From Acidobacteriota bacterium (GTDB taxonomy: Bacteria; Acidobacteriota; Terriglobia; Terriglobales; Acidobacteriaceae), in the NCBI GenBank assembly GCA_031296105.1, contig JARLGJ010000020.1:62001-126000 (forward strand): a stretch of DNA of 64,000 bases, given 5' to 3'. The notes below the pieces were generated by a model. That model made no database searches and was not told where the DNA came from. It worked only from the letters and a program-made list of their open reading frames with translations. Of the stretch, positions 8,757 to 17,399 are shown piece after piece. Each line of letters opens with the position of its first letter. The first letter of the stretch is position 1. A program made the position numbers and the translations under genes.

Positions 8757-9683
8757 CTACTGCTTTTCCTTCGGATGGGCGTGCTCTGGATCGTAGGTGA
8801 CGGTGGCGGAAAAGAAATCCGCGGGGTACGCACGGTTGTACTCCACTTTGTAGAGGAACTGCTGGCCGTCGATCTCGCCGTCGCGTTTGCGGGTGATGGT
8901 AAACGGCGTCTGTATGCCGCTCACGTTGCGATAGTTGCCGTACACGACTTCGTCCTCCATTTTGTATCGGTCGGCGTCGCGGTAGGAGTATTTGACGCTG
9001 ATGGGCAGGCGCGAGTGGACGTCGATGCCGATGCTGACCTCGTCGTTGTTTCCGTTGAGCAGGCTGACGTCATCGACCATCTGCCGGTCGGCCACCGAGC
9101 GGCCGTTGTAGAACAGAAGCGTCTTCGGATCCTTGAGCCACTGGCGGATGACCACGTCCAGTGAATGACTACGGCGGCGAATGACCTGCTCCATTTTTCT
9201 CGGGTCTGCGGCGGCCGTGCCACGGAAGGTGATCTCGTAGCCCTTGTCGCCGTTATAGATAGAAACAATGTCCTTGGACTTGCCGCCCATCACCGGCACG
9301 GGCAGCCCCAGGCCGCTATCGAGAAACAGCTTCTCGCGCGACTGCGGCAGCTCCTGCCGTATCTTGTCGGGATACTGGTCGTAGCGCCGGTAGATGGTGC
9401 CTTCCGAGGTGAGCTTGCCGTGGGAGAAGCTGTAGCCGCGCCCCTGCTCCTCGCGTGTCGCGTAGCTCAGCCAGGCGTCGCCGCCGAGAGCGGTAACCAT
9501 CTCGTCCAGCAGCTTGCGTGCTTGGATCGTCGAGGGATCGGCCGCCGCCGAGGACGTGTCCGCCGCAGGTACAGGCGCTTGCGCCGGGGGAGCGTCCACC
9601 GAGGTTTGCGCCATGGCCGGAAGGCTCAACAGGCACGCTGCGGTCAACAGGATTCGCAATCGCTTGCCTGCCTCGTTTCGCAT
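8757..9683 (-). CDS. Secreted LolA-like outer-membrane/periplasmic protein, function unknown
   Basis: 308 residues with a signal peptide (1-25, cleavage after PAMA), an Ala/Pro-rich linker (26-52) and a beta-rich domain. KLLDEMVTALGGDAWLSY followed by paired strands such as EEQGRGYSFSHGKL, VSIYNGDKGYEI and ISVKYSYRDADRYKMEDEVVYG resembles the half-barrel fold of LolA/outer-membrane lipoprotein-sorting-like proteins common in acidobacteria. The start follows GGGAG by 10 bases. A role in carrying a hydrophobic ligand is only inferred from the fold. Confidence 0.6.
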   Translation of the reverse strand: MRNEAGKRLRILLTAACLLSLPAMAQTSVDAPPAQAPVPAADTSSAAADPSTIQARKLLDEMVTALGGDAWLSYATREEQGRGYSFSHGKLTSEGTIYRRYDQYPDKIRQELPQSREKLFLDSGLGLPVPVMGGKSKDIVSIYNGDKGYEITFRGTAAADPRKMEQVIRRRSHSLDVVIRQWLKDPKTLLFYNGRSVADRQMVDDVSLLNGNNDEVSIGIDVHSRLPISVKYSYRDADRYKMEDEVVYGNYRNVSGIQTPFTITRKRDGEIDGQQFLYKVEYNRAYPADFFSATVTYDPEHAHPKEKQ

Positions 9684-9705
9684 TGTGTCCGCGCTCCCTT
9701 TTGCT

Positions 9706-10476
9706 TTATCCCACCAGCACTGCGCCGCCGTTGATGTTGAGCACTTCGCCGGTGATGAAGCCCGCCAGCGGCGTGCACAAAAAGACCACGGGGCCGGCCA
9801 CTTCTTCGGGACGCGCGATGCGGCCCAGGGGAATGGACGCGTGAATCCTTTTCTCAGTGGCTGGATCGGCCATCACCGGCGCCGACATCTCGGTGGCCAC
9901 CCAGCCCGGCGCCACGCAGTTGATGTAAATGCGGTGCGGCGCCAGTTCGGTGGAGAGTCCTTTGACCATGCTGATGATGGCCCCTTTGGTGGCGGCGTAA
10001 TCGGTGTGGAAGGCCTCGCCGCGCTGGCCCGCCGTGGAGCTGACCATCACGATGTGCCCGCCGCGGCGGGTGCGCTTCATGTATCCAGCGGCGGCCTTCA
10101 CCAAAAGAAAGGCGCTATCCAGGTTAATGGACATCGTCGAGCGCCACTGGTCTTCGCCAAGCAGGTCCACCGGCGCATCGTGCGCGGGCCACACGCCGTG
10201 ATTCACCACCAGAATGTCGAGGTGTCCGAAGCGCGAAACAGCCTCTTCCACCAGCATCTGCTCGGCGCCTTCGCCGATCAGGTCGCTTTGCACGGCCACC
10301 GTGCGGTCCGGGCCGCAACTGATGGCCAGGCGCTCGGCGGCGTCGGCCGACTTCTGATAGCTGAACAGCACGCTGGCTCCGGCCTGCGTCAGCAGGCGCA
10401 CACAGGCGGCGCCAATGCCACGCGAGCCGCCGGTGACCAGCGCCACCTTGCCCGTAAGATCCAATGCCAGACTCAT
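9706..10476 (-). CDS. FabG-like short-chain dehydrogenase/reductase
   Basis: 256 residues from ATG 10476, which has GGAGAA 7 bases upstream; the frame is open to 10509 but those codons lack a ribosome site. The NAD(P)-binding motif is TGGSRGIG near the N-terminus, the catalytic Ser is in VSSTAGQ, and Tyr/Lys are in DYAATKGA. IARPEEVAGPVVFLCTPLAGFITGEVLNINGG is typical of 3-oxoacyl-ACP reductase-like SDRs. The substrate is unknown; it stands apart from fatty-acid genes, so it is probably a secondary paralogue. Confidence 0.85.
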   Translation of the reverse strand: MSLALDLTGKVALVTGGSRGIGAACVRLLTQAGASVLFSYQKSADAAERLAISCGPDRTVAVQSDLIGEGAEQMLVEEAVSRFGHLDILVVNHGVWPAHDAPVDLLGEDQWRSTMSINLDSAFLLVKAAAGYMKRTRRGGHIVMVSSTAGQRGEAFHTDYAATKGAIISMVKGLSTELAPHRIYINCVAPGWVATEMSAPVMADPATEKRIHASIPLGRIARPEEVAGPVVFLCTPLAGFITGEVLNINGGAVLVG

Positions 10477-10543
10477 GATGGTTCTCCGCGAAGAATCCTC
10501 GCACCCCATCTTAGACCGAGCGCCCCTCTGTGGCGCACCCGCT

Positions 10544-10666
10544 TTAGAGCGGTTGCAGAGAAGCTATATCCAGTCCAAATTGTTCACCACCACCGTCGCG
10601 CCCTGTTGGTCACGACGGCCCTTGGCCTATGGCTTCGGGCTACACCATCTCTGGAACCGCTTTAAC
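10544..10666 (-). repeat. Dispersed palindromic element, copy A (of three)
   Basis: About 122 bases ending in imperfect inverted repeats (TTAGAGCGGTT at the left, AACCGCTTTAA at the right). An inner hairpin is formed by CCGTCG (10593-10598) and CGACGG (10613-10618). Read on the minus strand it aligns over its whole length with copy B at 29597, and read on the plus strand with copy C at 54237. Its right edge contains the TAA stop codon of the amidotransferase gene at 10662. Confidence 0.8.
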
Positions 10667-11420
10667 GCAGGCTTTCGAAATCGGGCGAAGTCCGCGCCAG
10701 GCGTTGATGGAAGGCGCGCGCCTCGGCCACCAGCCGCTCAAAGATGCGGCGCGCATTCTCATCCTGGGCGAAGATGCGCTCGGGATGCCACTGCACTCCC
10801 AGCACCCAGTGATCCGGCGCCGCTCCCTCCACGGCCTCGATGACGCCGTCCTGCGGCGAGCGCGCCACCACGCGCAGTCCGTCGCCCGGTACGGCCACCG
10901 CCTGATGATGGCTCGAGTTCACCGTGATCTCGCCTGCGCCGGTCACTTCGGAAAGTTTGCAGCCGGCCTCCACCACCGCGGTGTGCAGCACCGAGGTGCC
11001 GCGCGGAGCGCCCTCCGGCCGCTCGTGGCGCACCGGGGATTCAATGTGCTGCACCAGCCGGCCGCCGCGCCACACGTTCAACGACTGCGTGCCGTAGCAG
11101 ATGCCCAGCAACGGCTTGCGCATGTTAAAGGCATCCTGCAGCAGAAGTTCGTCCACGTTGTCGCGCGCGGGGTCGGGCCTGGCTGTTTTCGGATGCGGTG
11201 CCTGCCCATACTTCTGCGGATCGACGTCGGCCGGCGAACCGGGCAGCAGCACGCCATCGCAGCTCTTGGCCAACTGCGCCACCTCGGCATTGGCGAGGTC
11301 GAGCCGCACGAGCACCGGCTCGGCGCCCGCGACGCGCAGTGAATCCAGATAGTTGGGCAGCGCGCGGTCGGAGTACTCCGCGCTGGAGTTGGGCACCGGA
11401 ATGGCAATGCGCGGCTTCAT
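10662..11420 (-). CDS. Gamma-glutamyl-GABA hydrolase-like class I glutamine amidotransferase (peptidase C26)
   Basis: 252 residues. The nucleophile elbow is GICYGTQ (Cys108), and the rest of the triad is in VQWHPE (His212, Glu214), as in PuuD-type gamma-glutamyl-gamma-aminobutyrate hydrolases. These cleave gamma-glutamyl amides in the cytoplasm during polyamine breakdown. No other polyamine genes are adjacent, so the true substrate is uncertain. The stop codon lies in the terminal repeat of element copy A, so the last residues may have been reset by that insertion. Confidence 0.85.
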   Translation of the reverse strand: MKPRIAIPVPNSSAEYSDRALPNYLDSLRVAGAEPVLVRLDLANAEVAQLAKSCDGVLLPGSPADVDPQKYGQAPHPKTARPDPARDNVDELLLQDAFNMRKPLLGICYGTQSLNVWRGGRLVQHIESPVRHERPEGAPRGTSVLHTAVVEAGCKLSEVTGAGEITVNSSHHQAVAVPGDGLRVVARSPQDGVIEAVEGAAPDHWVLGVQWHPERIFAQDENARRIFERLVAEARAFHQRLARTSPDFESLR

Positions 11421-11442
11421 GCGGAGATGATACCGCGAAAGC

Positions 11443-12282
11443 CTACGCCATCCAGCCGAAGGCTTGCGCGATGTAGTTTTTCATCTCGCGGCGGGGCACC
11501 ACGGCATCCAGAAAGCCTTTCTCAACCAGGAACTCGCTGCGCTGGAAGCCTTCGGGCAGCTTCTGGCGGATGGTCTGCTCGATGACGCGCGGGCCGGCAA
11601 AGCCGATCAGCGCGCCCGGCTCGGCAATGTTCAAGTCGCCCAGCATGGCAAAGCTGGCGGTAACGCCGCCCGTGGTGGGATCGGTGAGCAGGCTGATGTA
11701 GGGAAGCTTGGCGTCGTCCAGGCGGCCCAGCGCTGAACTGATTTTGGCCATGGTCATCAAGGAGATGGTGCCTTCCATCATGCGCGCGCCGCCGGTGGCG
11801 GAGATGATGACCAGCGGCAATTTCTTGTGCAGAGCGCGCTCCACCTGGCGCGTGATCGTCTCACCCACGACGGCGCCCATGCTGCCACCGATGAAGCCGT
11901 ACTCCATGGCGGAGACGAGGATTTCGCGGCCGTTGACCTTGCCGCGCGCGTTGACGATGGCGTCCTTGCGGCCGGTGTTTTTCTGCGCGATCTTAACGCG
12001 CCCTTTGTAAGACTTCAGGTCGCTAAAGCCGAGCGGGTCGGTGGTTTCCAGATGTCCATCCTGCTCGGTCCACTCGCCGCCGTCGAAGAGGTAGCTGAGG
12101 CGCGTCTTCACGTCGATGCGGAAGTGCCGCTGGCACTTGGGACACACGTTCAGGTTGTCCTCCAAGTCCTTCTTCCAGATGATCTGGCGGCAACCGTCAC
12201 ACTTGACCCAAAGGCCCTCCGAACGGACAGTCTTTTCTCCGCTTGTATCCAGCTCCTGCGATTCGCGCTTAAACCAGCTCAT
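11443..12282 (-). CDS. accD: Acetyl-CoA carboxylase carboxyltransferase beta subunit
   Basis: 279 residues, the usual length. The N-terminal zinc ribbon has Cys28, Cys31, Cys47 and Cys50 (CDGC and CPKC). The carboxyltransferase core contains SATGGARMMEGTISLMTM, DPTTGGVTASFAMLGD and IGFAGPRVIEQTI, which form the oxyanion holes and CoA site. With AccA it transfers CO2 from biotin to acetyl-CoA to start fatty-acid synthesis. GAGG precedes ATG 12282. The upstream region holds a 102-base inverted-repeat element. Confidence 0.96.
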   Translation of the reverse strand: MSWFKRESQELDTSGEKTVRSEGLWVKCDGCRQIIWKKDLEDNLNVCPKCQRHFRIDVKTRLSYLFDGGEWTEQDGHLETTDPLGFSDLKSYKGRVKIAQKNTGRKDAIVNARGKVNGREILVSAMEYGFIGGSMGAVVGETITRQVERALHKKLPLVIISATGGARMMEGTISLMTMAKISSALGRLDDAKLPYISLLTDPTTGGVTASFAMLGDLNIAEPGALIGFAGPRVIEQTIRQKLPEGFQRSEFLVEKGFLDAVVPRREMKNYIAQAFGWMA

Positions 12283-12305
12283 AGACCTCGCTTTGACGAC
12301 GCATC

Positions 12306-12407
12306 AGGTTTCGGATGTTTCGGAGGTTTCAAAGGTTTCGGAGGTTGAAGAGCAAAAGTTACCGAACCAATACCGATTCGATCTTGCCTCCGAAACTTCC
12401 GAAACCT
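12306..12407. repeat. 102-bp element bounded by 21-bp inverted repeats
   Basis: Bases 12306-12326 and the reverse complement of 12387-12407 match at 20 of 21 positions. The unit is built of GGTTTCGGA-like sub-repeats, with one more at 12334-12344. It fills the gap between cobO and accD, 24 bases from the accD start. It may be a miniature mobile element or a long RNA hairpin in the accD leader. Confidence 0.65.
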
Positions 12408-12428
12408 ACTGACCTCAACCCTTGCAAC

Positions 12429-12965
12429 CTAATACTCAATCCCCCGCTGCGCCTCAATGCCCTTCTGATAGGCATGTTTCACTTCGCGCATCTCGGTGAC
12501 CGTATCTGCCAATTCTACGATAGTGGGATGCGCGTTGCGTCCGGTGAGGATGACGTGCACCATCTCCGGCTTGCGGCGAAGCACGGCAGCCACCTTTTCC
12601 GGGTCCAGCATCTTGTAGCCGATGGCGTAGTTGATTTCGTCGAGAATGACCAGGTCCCACTCGCCGGAGAGGATGGCCTGCTCGGCCTCGTGCCAGCATT
12701 CTTCCACCAGGCGCAGGTCTTCGGGATCGGTCTCGGCGCCGCCGACTTTGACGAAGCCGCGGCCCATCTGCTTCATCACAAAGCGGTCGCCAAAGGCCTC
12801 CACGGCATCGAGCTCGCCGTAGTGCCAACTCCCCTTGAGAAACTGCAACATCAATACTTTCAATCCGTTACCAACGGCGCGCAGGGCGGTGCCCATGGCT
12901 GCCGTAGTTTTGCCTTTTCCTGGTCCGGTATTGACAATGATCAACCCCTTGCGGACATCAGCCAT
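12429..12965 (-). CDS. cobO: Cob(I)yrinic acid a,c-diamide adenosyltransferase
   Basis: 178 residues. The P-loop GPGKGKTT (14-21) and the following GTALRAVGNGLKVLMLQFLKG are typical of the CobO/BtuR (CobA-type) family, which transfers adenosyl from ATP to cobalt in corrinoids. WDLVILDEINYAI corresponds to the Walker B region and VILTGRNAHP to the conserved C-terminal block. No other cobalamin genes adjoin, so it may act in salvage. No cobalamin riboswitch was seen upstream. Confidence 0.93.
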   Translation of the reverse strand: MADVRKGLIIVNTGPGKGKTTAAMGTALRAVGNGLKVLMLQFLKGSWHYGELDAVEAFGDRFVMKQMGRGFVKVGGAETDPEDLRLVEECWHEAEQAILSGEWDLVILDEINYAIGYKMLDPEKVAAVLRRKPEMVHVILTGRNAHPTIVELADTVTEMREVKHAYQKGIEAQRGIEY

Positions 12966-13139
12966 GGTGTTCTGTTAATCTCCTATTCATAGAAGAGTCT
13001 CTCCGGGCCTGCCGGAGCCCGCCATCCGCGGGCTGCCAACCTAGGACAGCAAGATTGTAAATCGTGTCCCGGGCGGTAGCATTGTCCGCTCATTGGCGGA
13101 CGGTAGCAACTCCGTAGAAGACGAGAACGAGGTTTTCAC

Positions 13140-14240
13140 TTGCCCCCTGCCCTGCATAACTGTTTGCGCCGCATTTTGCCGCTGCTCCTGCTTGCGGCTC
13201 TGTCCGCCTGTTCCATCTCCGCCCAGGCTGCCGATGGAAACACCTTGATGGCCCAGGGTCACTTCCGGCAGCTTTATGGCGTGGCCGAGCAGCGCCTGAA
13301 GGCCAATCCCCGGGACGCGGAGGCTCTTCTCTGGGCCTCCGCCGTGTGGGACGCCTACGGCGACTTCGACAAGGCCGTGGACTACGGCAAGCGCGCCGTG
13401 GAGGCCGCACCCAACAGCAGCGAGGCACATTGCCAACTGGCGGATACCCTGGGCGACAAGGCTCTGAAGCTGGGCGTGATGGGCGGCGGCATTCCCCTGG
13501 CACGGCAGATGCGTCACGAGCTGGACACCTCCCTGCAGCTTGATCCGCGCAACATACGCTGCCTGAAGGAATCCATGGGGCTGTACGAGCAATCGCCCGC
13601 CGTGGTGGGCGGCTCCAAGGGCAAGGCGCGCGAGACCTTGCAGCAGATCTACGCCATCAACCAGGCGGAAGGCGCACTGGCCGAAGCCGCGCTGCTGCAA
13701 ATGCAGAAAAAGCCTCTGCCGGAGATTGAGTCGCATTTGCGTCGCGCCGTGCAGGGAAATCCGCATCTCTACCGCGCAGTGGTGGATTTGACTTCGATTC
13801 TGGCCAGCGACAACTACCGCCGCTGGAACGATGCCGAGCACTTTGCCCGCATCGGCATTTCGGCCGATCCGAACCGCGTGGGCTGCTACAACTACCTGGC
13901 CGTGGCCCTGGTGAACCTGCAGCACTGGAACGAACTCGACGCCGCGCTGGCCGAGGCGCAACGTCATGTGCCGGAAGACCTTTCGCCGTACTATTTGGCG
14001 GCCGTGGCGCTTTTGCAGAACAACCTTGACCTTGCCCGCGCCGAGCGCTACTTGCACACGTACCTGTCGCATGAACCCGAAGCGGGCGCCGCTACGCGCG
14101 GCGTGGCGCACTGGAAGCTGGGCCTGGTGCTGGAGCGGGAAGGCCGCCGCGCCGACGCCGCCAACGAGCTGCGCGCCGCCATGCCGCAGACGGGCAACGA
14201 CCCCAACTTCAAAAAAGACTACAAGCGCATTGCGGGCTGA
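13140..14240 (+). CDS. TPR-repeat lipoprotein
   Basis: 366 residues from a TTG start at 13140 with GAGG 7 bases upstream; this start gives a proper lipoprotein signal (hydrophobic stretch 12-21, lipobox LSAC with Cys24), whereas later ATGs would lose it. The rest is helical with several TPR-like units, for example LKANPRDAEALLWASAVWD, then AVEAAPNSSEAHCQLADTLG and LRRAVQGNPHLYRAVVDL. TPR arrays mediate protein contacts; no partner can be named. The next gene starts two bases after its stop. Confidence 0.75.
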   Translation: MPPALHNCLRRILPLLLLAALSACSISAQAADGNTLMAQGHFRQLYGVAEQRLKANPRDAEALLWASAVWDAYGDFDKAVDYGKRAVEAAPNSSEAHCQLADTLGDKALKLGVMGGGIPLARQMRHELDTSLQLDPRNIRCLKESMGLYEQSPAVVGGSKGKARETLQQIYAINQAEGALAEAALLQMQKKPLPEIESHLRRAVQGNPHLYRAVVDLTSILASDNYRRWNDAEHFARIGISADPNRVGCYNYLAVALVNLQHWNELDAALAEAQRHVPEDLSPYYLAAVALLQNNLDLARAERYLHTYLSHEPEAGAATRGVAHWKLGLVLEREGRRADAANELRAAMPQTGNDPNFKKDYKRIAG

Positions 14241-14242
14241 AG

Positions 14243-14767
14243 ATGACCCTGGTCCGCCGCGCCACAAACGAAGACCTGGCCGCGCTGTCCTCTCTGGCCG
14301 CGCGGCTTTTTCCTTTGGGCTGCGTGGGCACCAGTGAAGCGGATCTAGCGGCCTACATTGCCACCGAACTGACGCCCGCGCGCTTTGGCGAGTACCTGGC
14401 CGACCCGAACCTGGTGCTGTTGCTGGCGGAAGACGACGGCGCACCGGTGGGCTACCTGATGCTGGCCCTGCGCAGCGTGCAGGAGTTGGCCGCGGCACAC
14501 GCCGACGCCGCCACGCTGGGCGAGCTGCGCAAGCTCTACGTCGATCCCGCGCACCACGGCCGCGGCGCGGCGCAGGAATTGATGCACGCGGCCTTGCAGG
14601 TGTTGCAGGATTCCGGAGCCGCGGCCGTGTGGCTCAGCACCTACTCGCTGAGCCTGCGCGCCCACGCCTTTTACACTCGCCAGGGATTTGTGAAAGTTGG
14701 CGAGAAGCTCTTCCAGGTGGGCAGCGACGCGCAGAGGGACTTCGTATTCTTGCGGCAGCTTTCCTGA
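14243..14767 (+). CDS. GNAT-family N-acetyltransferase
   Basis: 174 residues. The acetyl-CoA-binding motif A is LGELRKLYVDPAHHGRGAAQ (about residues 93-112), followed by the motif B segment WLSTYSLSLRAHAFYTRQGF with the usual conserved Tyr and Gly-Phe. It could acetylate a small molecule or a protein N-terminus; the substrate is not predictable. It starts two bases after the TPR lipoprotein stop, so both are probably co-transcribed. Confidence 0.85.
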   Translation: MTLVRRATNEDLAALSSLAARLFPLGCVGTSEADLAAYIATELTPARFGEYLADPNLVLLLAEDDGAPVGYLMLALRSVQELAAAHADAATLGELRKLYVDPAHHGRGAAQELMHAALQVLQDSGAAAVWLSTYSLSLRAHAFYTRQGFVKVGEKLFQVGSDAQRDFVFLRQLS

Positions 14768-14841
14768 TTCACAAAAGATTTCGCCATCCGCAATCGTTCC
14801 CGGATTTTCAATCCGCCATGCTGCCGTTTATTCTGTTAGCT

Positions 14842-15642
14842 ATGAGCGAGCGCCCCCGACCACCCATCTCTACCCGGCTGATGTCGTACTTCGTGCGCAA
14901 TCCGCTCATCTACCTGTACACGGTGGCGCTGGGCACGGTGTCGCTCGTCTGCTCGCCCTTTGACCGCCGCGGCCGCATGCAGCACGACCTGGCGCGGGCG
15001 TGGTCGTGGCTCATCCTGAAGACCTGCGGCTCGCCCTTTGAGATCGAGGGATTGGAGAAGCTGGATCTTTCGCAGCCGGCCATTTACGCCGCCAATCACT
15101 CGTCGGCCCTGGACATTCCGGTGCTCTACGTGGGGCTGCCCTTCCAGTTCCGCATCCTGGCCAAGCTGGAGCTCTTCCGCCTGCCGTTCCTCGGCGGCCA
15201 CCTCAAGCGCTCGGGACAGATTCCGATTGACCGCGCCGACGCGCGCGCCACTTTGCGTTCGCTCTCCGCGGCCTCGCAGACAGTGAACAACGGCATGCCC
15301 CTGGTGGTCTTCCCGGAAGGCGGCCGCAGCACCGACGGACATATTCAGCCCTTCCTTGGCGGCGTCTTCTACGTGGCCATCAAGGCACAGGCGCCCATCG
15401 TGCCCATGGCCATTGTGGGAGCCTACGAGGCGCTGCCCATGAACACCTACGTCATCTGCCCCACGCGCTTCAAGCTCGTCATCGGAGAGCCGGTGCCCAC
15501 CGCGGGATTGGTGACGCGCGACATGGAACAGCTTTCGGCGCAGGTGCATCAGGCAATGAGCGATCTCTTCTATGCTCACTCCAGCCTGACGCCGCCGGTT
15601 GCCGAGCCTCAAGACGCCGCCGTTTTGCCGTCCGGCAAGTAA
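14842..15642 (+). CDS. plsC: 1-acyl-sn-glycerol-3-phosphate acyltransferase (PlsC family)
   Basis: 266 residues if started at ATG 14842; ATG 14818 adds eight hydrophobic residues and cannot be excluded, since neither has a clear ribosome site. The acyltransferase motif NHSSALD (His86, Asp91) and the phosphate-binding FPEGGRS (157-163) are present, with an N-terminal membrane segment around residues 22-38. It should acylate lysophosphatidic acid at sn-2 to make phosphatidic acid on the inner membrane. Confidence 0.9.
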   Translation: MSERPRPPISTRLMSYFVRNPLIYLYTVALGTVSLVCSPFDRRGRMQHDLARAWSWLILKTCGSPFEIEGLEKLDLSQPAIYAANHSSALDIPVLYVGLPFQFRILAKLELFRLPFLGGHLKRSGQIPIDRADARATLRSLSAASQTVNNGMPLVVFPEGGRSTDGHIQPFLGGVFYVAIKAQAPIVPMAIVGAYEALPMNTYVICPTRFKLVIGEPVPTAGLVTRDMEQLSAQVHQAMSDLFYAHSSLTPPVAEPQDAAVLPSGK

Positions 15643-15665
15643 ACGAGCTTTGCTCTCGCCGTGCG

Positions 15666-16502
15666 CTAGGGTTTTTGTGCCGTGGCCAGCACCATATCCA
15701 CCGTGATGCGCACATACTCGCCATCGTAGGTCGAGCGGAAATTATCGAGGATCGCCTGCTCGACCTCAATGTCGCCAGCAACTGCATCGAGAATTCCCCG
15801 GAAGGGTGCGGTCACGTTGTGGAAGTAGTCCCAGAGCTGCTCGGGTGTGCCATGCCAGCTCCAGCAGCATGGCACCACGGGACCGGCAACCTCTTCGAAG
15901 CCGGCCGCCGTCAGCGCCCGCGCAAGCGAACCCGGCTCGCCGAACTTGAAGAGCACGCGCGCGGAGTCGGGAATCGTCAGCTCCGGACGCAGGCGCAAGA
16001 TAGTGCCCACGGTCATCTGCCAGTAGGACTGCTGCATACTGCCCCAGGCCAGCAGCGCCAGCCGTCCGCCGGGACGCAGCACGCGGTGAAGCTCGCCCAG
16101 TGCGCGCGGCAACTCACGAAAGAACATCACGCCAAGGCGGCTGGTGATGCGGTCAAAGCTGGCGTCCGGGAAGGGCAGGCAGTGCACGTCGGCCTTTGTA
16201 AACTCGATGTTCGTCAAGCCGCGCTTGGCCGCCCGCGCCCGCGCCACTTCCAGCGGGCCGTCGGCGAAGTCTATGCCCACCACCGAGCCTGAATCTTTCA
16301 GCATCATCGCCTGTGAGATCGCCGGCTCACCCGCGCCGCAGGCCACGTCCAACACGCGCTGGCCGAGCTTGATCCTTGCCGCCTCAACCAGCATTGCGGT
16401 GGCTGCCGCGCCCATCTCGGCCGACTGGCGTTGGTATCGTTTACCCGCATCCAGGCGGGACTGACTGTTCCAGTTCGTTTCCTGCATCTTCTCTTCCGGC
16501 AT
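15666..16502 (-). CDS. Class I SAM-dependent methyltransferase (UbiE-like)
   Basis: 278 residues. Motif I is VLDVACGAGEPA (50-61), the acidic end of strand 2 is in VVGIDFADG, and post-motif elements ADVHCLPFPDASFDRI and ELHRVLRPGGRLALLAW follow the UbiE/COQ5 pattern. GGGAGAG precedes ATG 16502. The substrate is unknown: quinone methylases are shorter and more conserved, so this is more likely a specialised C- or O-methyltransferase. It is convergent with plsC. Confidence 0.85.
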   Translation of the reverse strand: MPEEKMQETNWNSQSRLDAGKRYQRQSAEMGAAATAMLVEAARIKLGQRVLDVACGAGEPAISQAMMLKDSGSVVGIDFADGPLEVARARAAKRGLTNIEFTKADVHCLPFPDASFDRITSRLGVMFFRELPRALGELHRVLRPGGRLALLAWGSMQQSYWQMTVGTILRLRPELTIPDSARVLFKFGEPGSLARALTAAGFEEVAGPVVPCCWSWHGTPEQLWDYFHNVTAPFRGILDAVAGDIEVEQAILDNFRSTYDGEYVRITVDMVLATAQKP

Positions 16503-16582
16503 TGGTTCTCTCCCGCAACATCTTATATCCGCAACGGCCTGAGGCGAGGATCGTCGCTGGTCTGCATGGCATCATATGAGTT

Positions 16583-17164
16583 ATGCACTTTGAGTACGCC
16601 AAACGACGCTCTTATCATCTGATGCTGCTGGCGCAACGCCGCCTGCAAGGGCTGCGCTATGCCACGCGCATTCTCATCGCCGGCGTTGTCGTCTGGCTGA
16701 TCATCTCGGCGCTGATGCATGTGGACCCCTTGTGGGCCATCATCTCCTCCGTGGTGGTCACCGAGGTGAAGGTGGAGTCCGCGTGGAATGCCTTTATCTC
16801 TCGCCTGCTGAACACGCTGATTGGCTGCATTGTGGCGCTGTTGTTCCTGAGATTTGCCGGTGCCTCGGAGTGGTCGGTGCTGGCGGCCATGGCGGTGGCC
16901 ACCGTGGTCAGCTCCGACCTGGTGAAGGTTCCCATCAGTTGGCGCATTGCTCCCATCACCACGGCCATCGCCATGCTGCCGGCCTACAACGAGCACTCCC
17001 GCCACGCCGGATTGGACGCCGCCCTGCAGCGCTCCGCCGAGGTTCTGATCGGCTCGGCCGTGGCCGTCGCCGTCAGTTGGGCAACCGCCGGATTGTTCCG
17101 TTTGCGCCGCGGCCTGGCAAGCAGCGGCGGGCGGCCATCCAAGACTGTTCATCATCCCTTGTAA
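16583..17164 (+). CDS. FUSC/ArAE-type membrane protein
   Basis: 193 residues with about five to six hydrophobic segments (for example 28-46, 47-63, 72-89, 92-108, 145-165). The pattern TRILIAGVVVWLII then DPLWAIISSVVVTE and NTLIGCIVALLFL resembles the membrane half of fusaric-acid-resistance (FUSC) and aromatic-acid-exporter proteins. It is shorter than full FUSC exporters, having one membrane unit only. Function as an exporter is inferred, not shown. Confidence 0.65.
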   Translation: MHFEYAKRRSYHLMLLAQRRLQGLRYATRILIAGVVVWLIISALMHVDPLWAIISSVVVTEVKVESAWNAFISRLLNTLIGCIVALLFLRFAGASEWSVLAAMAVATVVSSDLVKVPISWRIAPITTAIAMLPAYNEHSRHAGLDAALQRSAEVLIGSAVAVAVSWATAGLFRLRRGLASSGGRPSKTVHHPL

Positions 17165-17225
17165 CCATCTGTAAATAAACAATTTATTGGCCACATCCGA
17201 GGCCGTATTTTGCCCCGCCGCGTGC

Positions 17226-17399
17226 TATAATGTTCTGTGCTTCCAGGTGGCTAATTTCCCACAGTGCAGTGAGTTAGCGGCGGAACGCCGATGGGCCTTC
17301 CCGCCCTGTATGCCGTGCTCCGGAAATTCCTTCGGACGGCTGTGTGGTGCACGGTGAACTTCGTGTTTGCCGCAGACAAAAAGGTAACTAGAGAATTTC
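17226..17399 (+). promoter_or_regulatory. gyrA promoter -10 and structured 5' leader
   Basis: A perfect TATAAT lies at 17226-17231 with no good -35. The roughly 160-base leader can fold: GGCG/CGCC near 17279, and an outer stem CCGTGC (17313-17318) with GCACGG near 17358 enclosing TCCG and CGGA. gyrA is often controlled by supercoiling; whether this leader acts in that is unknown. Confidence 0.45.

Noticed and set aside
12966-13139. Cobalamin riboswitch at cobO
   Set aside because: The region is short and lacks the B12-box sequence; no typical fold could be drawn.
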